This document shows positions 37,071 through 45,921 of a stretch of DNA of 64,000 nt, in pieces. How positions within the stretch are numbered: position 1 is the stretch's first letter; each line of letters starts with the position of its first letter. The DNA comes from Aeromicrobium sp. IC_218. GTDB taxonomy: Bacteria; Actinomycetota; Actinomycetes; Propionibacteriales; Nocardioidaceae. Below the pieces are notes generated by a model. That model ran no database searches and was not told the origin of the DNA. It saw only the letters and a list, made by a program, of their open reading frames with translations. The DNA is taken from contig NZ_SJXM01000008.1 of assembly GCF_004336805.1 (NCBI RefSeq), forward strand, positions 1 through 64,000, given 5' to 3'. Position numbers and translations under genes: made by a program.

Positions 37071-38267
37071 GTGAGTCACGCCGCGCCGCACCCCGGGCAC
37101 CGCCCCGGGACCCCGGGCTACCGGCGGCTCAACGTGGCCATGCTCATGGCCGGCGTCGCGGCGTTCGGGATGCTCTACAGCACCCAGCCGCTGCTTCCGC
37201 GGATCGGCGCCGCCTTCGACGTCTCGCCCGCCGCGGCGGCGCTCACCGTCTCCGGCGCCACCGGGGCGCTGGCCGTCGCCGTCGTCGTGGCCACCTCGGT
37301 CGCGGCCCGGCTCGGCCGGGCCCGCGTCATGCGCGCGACGATGCTCGCGGCGGTGGCCGTCCAGCTGCTCAGCACGACCATGCCGACCTTCGGCGGGCTG
37401 CTGGCCCTGCGCGTCCTGCTCGGCCTGCTGCTGGCCGGAGTCGTGGGCGTCGCGATGGGCCACGTCGGCGCCGAGGTGCACCCGGACGGCCTCGGCCGGG
37501 CCATGGGGTTGTACGTGGCCGGCAACTCGCTCGGCGGCGTCGGCGGACGGCTCGTCACCGCGGCGGTCGCCGACCTCGGCTCGTGGCGGGTGGCGGACGC
37601 GGCGCTCGGCGTCTGCGCGCTGGCCGCGACGGTCGCGTTCGTGCTGCTGCTTCCGCCGAGCGTCCACGGCGAGGACGAGACCGGCCCGCGTCCGCACCCG
37701 GGCGTGCGGGCCTGGCTGCGTCCCCAGGTGCTCGCGCTCGTCGCGGTGCCGTTCCTGCTCATGGGCGGCTTCGTGGCCGTCTACAACTACCTGACCTACC
37801 GGCTGGTGGAGCCGCCGTTCGAGCTGTCGAGCGCCGTGGTCGGCCTGGTGTTCCTGGCCTACCTGGCCGGCACGGTCTCGTCCGCCCTGGCCGGCGCCGC
37901 CGCCGACCGGTTCGGACGTCCGCGGACGATGGCGCTGTCGCTCGCGGTCATGGCCGCCGGCCTGGCCCTCACGCTGCCCGACCACCTCGCGCCCGTGGTG
38001 GGCGGCCTGGTGCTGCTGACCGCGGGCTTCTTCGCCGCGCACGCCGTGGCCAGCGGCTGGCTCCCGCTCGTCGCCGGCCCGCTGGGCGGCCGGGCGAGCG
38101 GCGCGTACGTCACGTCGTACTACGCCGGGTCGAGCGTCCTCGGTGCCGTCGTCGGCCTGGCCTGGAGCGACGGCGGCTGGCCCGCGGTCGCCGCCGCCGT
38201 CGGCGCCACGGTCCTGGCCACCGCCGGGTGCGTCGCCGTCGTGGTGCGGGCCGAGCGGGTGCGCTGA
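37071..38267 (+). CDS. MFS transporter (YnfM/arabinose-efflux-like)
   Basis: A 398-residue integral membrane protein with about 12 hydrophobic helices. The start of TM1-loop (FGMLYSTQPLLPRIGAAF) and ARLGRARVM after TM2, and the equivalent DRFGRPRTM after TM8, are the MFS signature A positions; YVAGNSLGGVGGRLV lies in the middle. The best fit is the YnfM-like drug/sugar efflux group, but the substrate cannot be told. No regulator is adjacent. It does not belong to the iron operon, since a terminator separates them. Confidence 0.88.
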   Translation: MSHAAPHPGHRPGTPGYRRLNVAMLMAGVAAFGMLYSTQPLLPRIGAAFDVSPAAAALTVSGATGALAVAVVVATSVAARLGRARVMRATMLAAVAVQLLSTTMPTFGGLLALRVLLGLLLAGVVGVAMGHVGAEVHPDGLGRAMGLYVAGNSLGGVGGRLVTAAVADLGSWRVADAALGVCALAATVAFVLLLPPSVHGEDETGPRPHPGVRAWLRPQVLALVAVPFLLMGGFVAVYNYLTYRLVEPPFELSSAVVGLVFLAYLAGTVSSALAGAAADRFGRPRTMALSLAVMAAGLALTLPDHLAPVVGGLVLLTAGFFAAHAVASGWLPLVAGPLGGRASGAYVTSYYAGSSVLGAVVGLAWSDGGWPAVAAAVGATVLATAGCVAVVVRAERVR

Positions 38268-38297
38268 GCCCGACGAGGCGTCGCTAGGCTCGCCGCC

Positions 38298-39476
38298 GTG
38301 CTGCGCCTCCTGTTCTTCGTCGGTCTCGGCATCGTCCTCGGCGGTGCGGTCGTGCTCGTGGTCGGGCCTCCCGGCGCTGCGGGATGGGCGATCCCGGTGG
38401 GACTCACGGTCGCCGTCCTCAGCGGCGTCCTGGTGGCCGTCGGGCGCGGACTGCGCGGGCTCGCGGTCGCGTCGCCGGAGGAGGTCGAGGCCGCCCGCGC
38501 GGCCGGACGCCTCGCGGTGGCGCGGGTCGACGCGCTGCGGCAGACCGGCACGCAGGTCAACGACCAGCCGTTGTGCGAGATCGACCTCACCGTCGCCCCG
38601 CGGTCCGGTCCCGCGTTCACGACGACCGCTCGGCTCGTCGTGCCGGTCGTGGAGGTGCCGCAATTCCAACCCGGGCGCACCCACGTCGTGGCCCTGCTGA
38701 CCGAGGACGGCCCCGAACTGGCGTTCACCGAGGACGATCCCGCGTCCGCGGCCTGGCGCACCGTCGTCGTCCCGTCCCGCGGCGCGGCCGTGCCGGACCG
38801 ACAGCCCGACTCGCACACCGTCGTCAAGGACGGACGCCGGCGCGGCCCGCTCCTGGGCATGGGGCGCCGCGGACGTCCGCTCCGCCTCGTGCTCTACGTC
38901 GTGGTCGCCGCGGTGGCCGCCGCCCTGGTCGTCCTGCCGTACCGCACGGGCCTGCAGCAGACGATCGACGCGCTGCCCGACGGGCGCTGGCACGCCGACC
39001 TGCGCCAGTCCGACGTCCTGGGGCCGGCACTGGACGCCGTCGCCGAGGAGGTCGGGCACCGCACGGTCAGCGGAGTGACCGTCATGGAGGACCTCCTCGT
39101 CATCGAGGCCCCGGTGGAGCCGGGACGCACGCCGACGGACCGCTGGCTCTACCGGCGCGGCACGGTGCAGCACGACGGTCCCGACACCATCCAGCCGTCG
39201 ACGCCGAAGGAGCAGTTCGGGCTCGACGACGTGGACTGGGGCGCGATCGGACCCCTCCTGGAGCAGGCCCGGGCCGCGGCCGACCTGCCGGACGACGAGG
39301 ACGGCGACGGCACCGTCCGCGTCGGGCGCGACTCCGACGACGACGTCCACAGCGCGACGTTCGCCCAGGCGACGGGACCGGTGCGGCTGACGCTCACGAT
39401 CGACGGCGACTACGGCTCGGCGTTCTTCGCCGCCGACGCACAGGGCCGCGGCCTCACCCTCACCGGACGCGGTTGA
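38298..39476 (+). CDS. membrane protein of unknown function
   Basis: A 392-residue protein. Two N-terminal helices (about 3-24 and 32-50), a soluble segment about 55-185 in which EEVEAARAAGRLAVARVDALRQTG and FTTTARLVVPVVEVPQFQPG suggest a beta-barrel-like SHOCT/DUF-type domain, a third helix (about 197-215, LRLVLYVVVAAVAAALVVLP), then an external domain of about 175 residues. I do not recognise the family. GTG at 38298 is 7 nt after TAGGCT (38285-38290). It lies between the MFS gene and guaB with no obvious link to either. Confidence 0.7.
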   Translation: MLRLLFFVGLGIVLGGAVVLVVGPPGAAGWAIPVGLTVAVLSGVLVAVGRGLRGLAVASPEEVEAARAAGRLAVARVDALRQTGTQVNDQPLCEIDLTVAPRSGPAFTTTARLVVPVVEVPQFQPGRTHVVALLTEDGPELAFTEDDPASAAWRTVVVPSRGAAVPDRQPDSHTVVKDGRRRGPLLGMGRRGRPLRLVLYVVVAAVAAALVVLPYRTGLQQTIDALPDGRWHADLRQSDVLGPALDAVAEEVGHRTVSGVTVMEDLLVIEAPVEPGRTPTDRWLYRRGTVQHDGPDTIQPSTPKEQFGLDDVDWGAIGPLLEQARAAADLPDDEDGDGTVRVGRDSDDDVHSATFAQATGPVRLTLTIDGDYGSAFFAADAQGRGLTLTGRG

Positions 39477-39551
39477 GGCCCGGCGCCGAGCCGTCGCGGG
39501 ACGTGCCCGAGCCCACGTCCCGACCCCGGTGAGGCCCCTCGACGGGGCCCG

Positions 39552-41072
<1,521 letters not shown>

Positions 41073-41081
41073 GGTCGCAGC

Positions 41082-42188
41082 ATGGCTGACATCGAGATCG
41101 GCGCCGCCAAGCGCAGCCGCCACGCGTACTCCCTGGACGACATCGCGATCGTCCCGAGCCGTCGCACCCGCGACCCGCAGGACGTGTCGACGGCCTGGCA
41201 GATCGACGCCTACCGCTTCGACCTGCCGGTGCTCGCCGCGCCGATGGACTCGGTCATGAGCCCGGCCACCGCGATCGAGCTGGGCCGCCACGGCGGTCTG
41301 GGCGTCCTCGACCTCGAGGGCCTGTGGACCCGGTACGAGAACCCCGAGAAGCTGCTCGAGGAGATCGCGTCGGCCGACCCGGTCACCGCCACGCGCCGGC
41401 TGCAGGAGATCTACACCGAGCCGATCAAGCCCGAGCTGATCACCGAGCGCCTGCGCCAGGTGCGCGAGGCCGGCGTCACGGTCGCGGGCGCCCTGTCGCC
41501 GCAGCGCACCAAGGAGTTCGCCGACGTCGTCGTCGCCGCGGGCGTCGACCTGTTCGTCATCCGTGGCACGACGGTCTCGGCCGAGCACGTCTCGGGCCGC
41601 AGCGAGCCGCTCAACCTCAAGCAGTTCATCTACGAGCTGGACGTCCCGGTGATCGTGGGCGGCTGCGCCACGCACCAGGCGGCGCTGCACCTCATGCGCA
41701 CCGGCGCCGCCGGCGTCCTGGTCGGCTTCGGCGGCGGGGCGGCACACACCACGCGCTCGGTGCTGGGCGTCGCGGTGCCGATGGCCACCGCGCTGGCCGA
41801 CGTCGCCGCGGCCCGCCGCGACTATCTCGACGAGTCCGGCGGCCGCTACGTCCACGTCATCGCCGACGGCTCGATCGGCCGCAGCGGCGACATCGCCAAG
41901 GCGATCGCCTGCGGCGCCGACGCGGTCATGATCGGCTCGCCGTTCGCGCGGGCCACCGAGGCCCCGGGCCGTGGCTTCCACTGGGGCGCCGAGGCCTGGC
42001 ACTCGGACCTGCCGCGCGGCGAGCGGGTCGAGATCGGCACCGTCGGCCCGCTGGAGTCGGTGCTCTTCGGCCCCTCGTCCGTCCCCGACGGCACCATGAA
42101 CCTCATGGGCGCGCTGCGTCGCGCCATGGCCACGACCGGCTACACGGAGCTCAAGGAGTTCCAGCGGGTCGAGGTCGTCGTCGCCTGA
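41082..42188 (+). CDS. guaB3: GuaB3-family IMP dehydrogenase-related protein
   Basis: A 368-residue CBS-less TIM-barrel paralogue of IMPDH: ADIEIGAAKRSRHAYSLDDI, APMDSVMSPATAIELGRHGG, IADGSIGRSGDIAKAIACGA, and the ending GALRRAMATTGYTELKEFQR. Where IMPDH has GSICTTR, this protein reads GAAHTTR, so the catalytic cysteine is replaced (by His at that position); mycobacterial GuaB3 likewise lacks it. It is therefore unlikely to be a normal IMPDH. Co-transcribed with guaB by position. Confidence 0.93.
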   Translation: MADIEIGAAKRSRHAYSLDDIAIVPSRRTRDPQDVSTAWQIDAYRFDLPVLAAPMDSVMSPATAIELGRHGGLGVLDLEGLWTRYENPEKLLEEIASADPVTATRRLQEIYTEPIKPELITERLRQVREAGVTVAGALSPQRTKEFADVVVAAGVDLFVIRGTTVSAEHVSGRSEPLNLKQFIYELDVPVIVGGCATHQAALHLMRTGAAGVLVGFGGGAAHTTRSVLGVAVPMATALADVAAARRDYLDESGGRYVHVIADGSIGRSGDIAKAIACGADAVMIGSPFARATEAPGRGFHWGAEAWHSDLPRGERVEIGTVGPLESVLFGPSSVPDGTMNLMGALRRAMATTGYTELKEFQRVEVVVA

Positions 42189-42198
42189 GGTGCCGGCC

Positions 42199-42678
42199 AT
42201 GAGCGAGCACGTCCGGGTCGAGCACGTCGACTACGAGCACCCGGACGCGGTGCTGCTCCGCGCGGAGCAGTACGCGTTCGGCAACGCGCTGTACGCCGAC
42301 CACCCGGCGTCGGCGAACCGGTCCGGGTCCGAGGGCATGGACCCGGCGAGCATCCTGCACACCGTCGTGGCGTACCTGGGCGACGAGCCGGTCGGCCACG
42401 TCTGCCTGCGCCGCATGGACGGGCCGATGGACGGCGAGCTGGAGCTCAAGCGGATGTTCGTCCGTGAGGGCCACCGAGGGGCCGGCATCGCCGACGCGCT
42501 GCTGGCCGACGTCGAGCAGGCCGCCCGGGAGACGGGTGCGCCGCGCGTCGTCATCCACACCGGCGACCGGCAGGTGGCCGCGCTGCACTTCTACGAGCGC
42601 CACGGCTACACCCCGATCGACGTCTACTGGCCCTACCAGGACGTGTCCTACTCGCTCTGCTTCGAGAAGCCGCTGTGA
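42199..42678 (+). CDS. GNAT-family N-acetyltransferase
   Basis: A 159-residue protein. The acetyl-CoA loop is KRMFVREGHRGAGIADALLA (about 88-107), then ETGAPRVVIHTGDRQVAALHFYERHGYTPI, a clean GNAT C-terminal half. ATG at 42199 with TGAGG 8 nt upstream is preferred; a GTG 9 nt earlier is possible. Its stop overlaps the downstream amidohydrolase start by 4 nt, and it lies 10 nt after guaB3, so it is probably part of the guaB operon. Substrate unknown. Confidence 0.85.
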   Translation: MSEHVRVEHVDYEHPDAVLLRAEQYAFGNALYADHPASANRSGSEGMDPASILHTVVAYLGDEPVGHVCLRRMDGPMDGELELKRMFVREGHRGAGIADALLADVEQAARETGAPRVVIHTGDRQVAALHFYERHGYTPIDVYWPYQDVSYSLCFEKPL

Positions 42679-43448
42679 GGGTCGCCGCGGCCCAGCTCGT
42701 CTCGGTCGCGGGTGACGTGGCCGCCAACGTGGCGTCCGCCGTGCGGGCCGTCGAGCAGGCCGCGGCGCAGGACGCCCGTCTGCTCGTCCTGCCGGAGCTC
42801 TTCCTGACCGGCTACGTCATGCCGCCGCCCGTCGTCGAGGTGGACGACCCGGTGCTCGCGCCCCTCGACCACGCGGCCACCGCGGCCGGCGTGCTCGTGC
42901 TCGCCGGCGCGGCGGTGCCGACCGCCGAGGGCGTGCGGCTGAGCCTGCTGTCCTTCGGCAGGGGCGTGCGCCGCGTCTACGACAAGCAGCACCTGGTCGA
43001 GGGCGAGGTGCCCCACTTCGTGCCCGGCGACCACGGCGTGGTGCTGGACGTCGACGGCTGGCCGGTGGGGCTCAGCGTCTGCTACGACGGGTCGTTCCCC
43101 GAGCACGCCCGCGCCGCCGCGCAGGCCGGCGCGGCGCTCTACGTCAACGCCATGGCGTTCTTCGCCGGCAGCGAGCACCGCCGCGACCTGTACTACCGCT
43201 CGCGGGCGCTCGACAACGGCATGTACGTGCTCACCGCAGGGCTCGTCGGACGCTGCGGCGACGCGGAGTTCAACGGCGGCGCCGCGGTGCACGACCCCGA
43301 GGGCCGCACGATCGTCTCCGGCCCGGCGGGCGAGGAGGCCGTGGTCGTGGCCGAGCTCGACCGCCGAGTCGTCGAGTCGACACGGGCGGCGCACCCGATG
43401 CTGGCCGACGTCCGCGACCTCGGCGGCGTCGTGCACCGGTCCGCCTGA
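42675..43448 (+). CDS. carbon-nitrogen (nitrilase superfamily) hydrolase
   Basis: A 257-residue amidohydrolase. The catalytic triad is visible: Glu in LLVLPELFLTGYVMP, Lys in RVYDKQHLVEGEVPHF, Cys in GLSVCYDGSFPEHARAAAQA, with a further RSRALDNGMYVLTAG block. Members cleave amides such as omega-amides or carbamoyl compounds; the physiological substrate is not predictable. GTG start inside the stop of the GNAT gene (overlap 4 nt). Followed by an intergenic repeat cluster. Confidence 0.9.
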   Translation: MRVAAAQLVSVAGDVAANVASAVRAVEQAAAQDARLLVLPELFLTGYVMPPPVVEVDDPVLAPLDHAATAAGVLVLAGAAVPTAEGVRLSLLSFGRGVRRVYDKQHLVEGEVPHFVPGDHGVVLDVDGWPVGLSVCYDGSFPEHARAAAQAGAALYVNAMAFFAGSEHRRDLYYRSRALDNGMYVLTAGLVGRCGDAEFNGGAAVHDPEGRTIVSGPAGEEAVVVAELDRRVVESTRAAHPMLADVRDLGGVVHRSA

Positions 43449-43455
43449 CCGGAAC

Positions 43456-43561
43456 CGTTCCTCGAGCCGTAGCCGTTCCTCGAGCCGGCCGAGAGGAGTC
43501 CCCTCGACAGGCTCGGGGAACGGGGACGGCTCGGGGAGCGGAAGCTCGGCTCGGGGAGCGG
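43456..43561. repeat. cluster of 14-bp inverted/direct repeats
   Basis: Two copies of CCGTTCCTCGAGCC (43456-43469, 43474-43487) are followed by three copies of its near-complement: GGCTCGGGGAACGG (43510-43523) and GGCTCGGGGAGCGG (43528-43541, 43548-43561). The centre CTCGACAGGCTCGG resembles the repeat at 63599-63655. It fills the whole gap between two convergent genes and can fold into a long hairpin. Confidence 0.8.
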
Positions 43562-43570
43562 AGGCAGCCG

Positions 43571-44011
43571 TCAGGGGGTCAGGTCGTAGGTGACCCACGC
43601 CGTCCGAGCCGCCACGCGGTCGTAGACGGCCTGTGCGCGGTGGTTGTCGTCGGCGGTGATCCAGCGGACGACCGACCAGCCGCGCTCGCCGGCGCGGGTC
43701 CGGACGCCGTCGAGCAGGGCGTCGGCCACGCCGGTGCCCCGGGCGGCCGGGTCGACGAACAGGTCGTCCAGCCAGCCGCCGACCGAGCCGGCGAGCGGAC
43801 GCGCGAAGGGACGCACGTGGGCCAGGCCGACCAGCTCGCCGTCGCGCTCGGCGACGAGCGCCTCGACCTCGTGGCCGGGGTCCAGGATCCAGCCCCAGAC
43901 GAGGGCCAGGTCGACGGTGTCCTGCTCGTAGAACGCGCCGTACGCGGTGTAGAGCGCGCCCCACTGATCCTGGTCGTCCGGCCGTGCGGCCCGGACCTGC
44001 ACGCTGCTCAC
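43571..44011 (-). CDS. GNAT-family N-acetyltransferase
   Basis: A 146-residue protein starting VSSVQVRAARPDDQDQW. The acetyl-CoA loop is DLFVDPAARGTGVADALLDG (about 85-104), followed by WITADDNHRAQAVYDRVAARTAW with the usual N-x-R-A-x-x-x-Y pattern. GTG at 44011 overlaps the stop of the gene before it (GTGA), indicating coupling. The substrate is unknown. Confidence 0.85.
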   Translation of the reverse strand: MSSVQVRAARPDDQDQWGALYTAYGAFYEQDTVDLALVWGWILDPGHEVEALVAERDGELVGLAHVRPFARPLAGSVGGWLDDLFVDPAARGTGVADALLDGVRTRAGERGWSVVRWITADDNHRAQAVYDRVAARTAWVTYDLTP

Positions 44012-44334
44012 GCGGTCGCGGCCGCCTCGACCTGGGCGGCGAGCTTCTCGACCGACTTCCGGTTCTTCTTCCCGTCCAGCAGCGCCTTGGGCCGCCCCGG
44101 CGCGGTGTCGACGGTGAGCTCGACCCGCGAGCCGGCGCCGGCCTCGGTCACCGTCGCGACGGCGTCGAGCTCCCAGCTCAGCATGGTCTTGCGGGTGCGG
44201 AAGGCGACCACGTGTCCGTCCGGGCTCGGCTCGCCCGGCGTGAACCGGTTGTCGGCGACGACGCGCTGCACGGCGGCGACGGCCCGGTCCGGCGTGACGG
44301 CCAGGTCGATCGTGGTGGTGGCGGACGATCCCAT
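44008..44334 (-). CDS. small SRPBCC-like protein of unknown function
   Basis: A 108-residue soluble protein: MGSSATTTIDLAVTPDRAVA, FRTRKTMLSWELDAVATVTE, then AGAGSRVELTVDTAPGRPKA and a Lys-rich helix KKNRKSVEKLAAQVEAAATA. The strand order with a long C-terminal helix recalls a START/SRPBCC-like fold, but I cannot name a family. GGGGGAAAG precedes the ATG. It is coupled to the downstream GNAT gene. Confidence 0.65.
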   Translation of the reverse strand: MGSSATTTIDLAVTPDRAVAAVQRVVADNRFTPGEPSPDGHVVAFRTRKTMLSWELDAVATVTEAGAGSRVELTVDTAPGRPKALLDGKKNRKSVEKLAAQVEAAATA

Positions 44335-44412
44335 GCTTTCCCCCTGCTCTCGGTTGCCCGGACCCTAGCGCGGCGCCGCTCCGCTCGTCGTGCGGGGCGC
44401 CGGACCCGCCCG

Positions 44413-44418
44413 TAGCGT
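44413..44418 (+). promoter_or_regulatory. -10 hexamer of the molybdenum hydroxylase operon (leaderless)
   Basis: TAGCGT, 7 nt before the GTG start at 44426. Confidence 0.4.
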
Positions 44419-44425
44419 CGCGAGG

Positions 44426-44941
44426 GTGACCCAGCCTCCCGCCTCCGCGTTCGACCTCACCGTGAACGGCACCCGTCACGCGCTGACGGTCGACAACCGC
44501 ACGTCCCTGCTCGACCTGCTGCGCGAGCGGCTGCGGCTGACCGGGACGAAGAAGGGCTGCGACCACGGCCAGTGCGGTGCCTGCACCGTGCTCGTCGACG
44601 GCCGTCGCACCAACGCCTGCCTGACCCTGGCCGTCACCCTCGACGGACGCGAGGTCACCACGGTGGAGGGGCTCGCCGACGGCGACGACCTGCACCCGGT
44701 GCAGCAGGCCTTCCTCGACCACGACGCGTTCCAGTGCGGCTACTGCACGCCCGGCCAGATCTGCTCGGCCGTCGGGGCGCTGGACGAGCTCGCGCAGGGC
44801 TGGCCGAGCCACGTCACCGACGACCTGACCGGCGAGGTGGAGCCGTCGGCCGAGGAGGTGCGCGAGCGCATGAGCGGCAACCTGTGCCGGTGCGGGGCAT
44901 ACGCGCACATCGTCACCGCGGTGCAGGAGGCGGCGCGATGA
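44426..44941 (+). CDS. molybdenum hydroxylase, small (2Fe-2S) subunit
   Basis: A 171-residue iron-sulfur subunit. The plant-type 2Fe-2S site is CDHGQCGACTVLVDGRRTNAC (C-x4-C-x2-C...C) and the second, helical 2Fe-2S site is CGYCTPGQICSA plus NLCRCGAYAHI. This is the CoxS/PaoA-like small subunit of xanthine-dehydrogenase-family enzymes. No Tat signal is present, so the complex is cytoplasmic. First gene of a three-gene operon, each start overlapping the previous stop. Confidence 0.94.
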   Translation: MTQPPASAFDLTVNGTRHALTVDNRTSLLDLLRERLRLTGTKKGCDHGQCGACTVLVDGRRTNACLTLAVTLDGREVTTVEGLADGDDLHPVQQAFLDHDAFQCGYCTPGQICSAVGALDELAQGWPSHVTDDLTGEVEPSAEEVRERMSGNLCRCGAYAHIVTAVQEAAR

Positions 44942-45921
44942 GGGCCTTCGACTACGTCCGCCCGGACACCGAGGACGAGGCGCTCGCCCTGCTGGCCGAG
45001 CCCGGCACGTCCGCGCTCGCCGGCGGCACCAACCTGGTCGACCTCATGCGGCTCGGCGTCGCCCGGCCCGAGCGGGTCGTGGACGTCGACCGGCTCGGCT
45101 CCACCGAGGTCGTCGAGCGCGACGGGTCGCTGTGGATCGGCGCCGGGGTCCGCAACAGCGACCTGGCCGCGCACCCGGTCGTGCGCGAGCGGCTGCCTGC
45201 CCTGTCGCGGGCCCTGCTCGCCGCGGCGTCCGGACAGCTGCGCAACCGGGCCAGCACCGGCGGCAACCTGCTCCAGCGCACCCGCTGCGTGTACTTCATG
45301 GACCCCACCAAGCCGTGCAACAAGCGCGAGCCCGGCACCGGCTGCCCCGCCGTCGACGGGCTCTCGCGCGACCTCGCGGTGCTGGGCCACTCCGAGCACT
45401 GCATCGCCACCCACCCGGGCGACATGTCGGTCGCGCTCGTCGCGCTGGAGGCGGTCGTGCACGTCCGCACCGCGGAGGGCGACCTGAGCATCCCGGCCGT
45501 CGACTTCCACCGGCTGCCCGGCGACGAGCCGCACCGCGACACGAACCTCCCCGCCGGCGCGCTGGTCACCGCGGTCGAGGTGCCGCTGACCCCGCTCGCC
45601 GGACGCTCGACCTACCGCAAGGCCCGCGACCGCCGCTCGTTCGCGTTCGGCCTGGTGACCGTGGCCGCCGCCCTGACCGTGGAGGACGGGGTGGTCGCCG
45701 ACGTCCGCCTGGTGCTGGGCTCGGTGGCGCACAAGCCCTGGCGGGCGACGGTGGCCGAGGACGCGATCCGCGGCCGAGCGGCGTCCGGCTCGGTGTTCGA
45801 CGACGCGGTGCGGGCCGAGCTCGCCGCCGCGCGGCCGACGGACCAGAACGCGTTCAAGGTGGAGCTCGCCCGGCGGCTGTCGGTCGCCACGCTCCACGAG
45901 CTGGCGGGAGGACGGGCATGA
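44938..45921 (+). CDS. molybdenum hydroxylase, FAD-binding subunit with extra 4Fe-4S motif
   Basis: A 327-residue subunit. FAD loops are LAGGTNLVDLMRLG and ASTGGNLLQRTRC. Between about residues 120 and 160 are four cysteines (RCVYFMDPTKPCNKREPGTG followed by C, and SEHC), the insertion that binds a 4Fe-4S cluster in PaoB and in the beta subunit of 4-hydroxybenzoyl-CoA reductase. This places the enzyme in the PaoABC (aldehyde oxidoreductase)-like branch rather than classical xanthine dehydrogenase. ATGA overlaps on both sides. Confidence 0.92.
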   Translation: MRAFDYVRPDTEDEALALLAEPGTSALAGGTNLVDLMRLGVARPERVVDVDRLGSTEVVERDGSLWIGAGVRNSDLAAHPVVRERLPALSRALLAAASGQLRNRASTGGNLLQRTRCVYFMDPTKPCNKREPGTGCPAVDGLSRDLAVLGHSEHCIATHPGDMSVALVALEAVVHVRTAEGDLSIPAVDFHRLPGDEPHRDTNLPAGALVTAVEVPLTPLAGRSTYRKARDRRSFAFGLVTVAAALTVEDGVVADVRLVLGSVAHKPWRATVAEDAIRGRAASGSVFDDAVRAELAAARPTDQNAFKVELARRLSVATLHELAGGRA

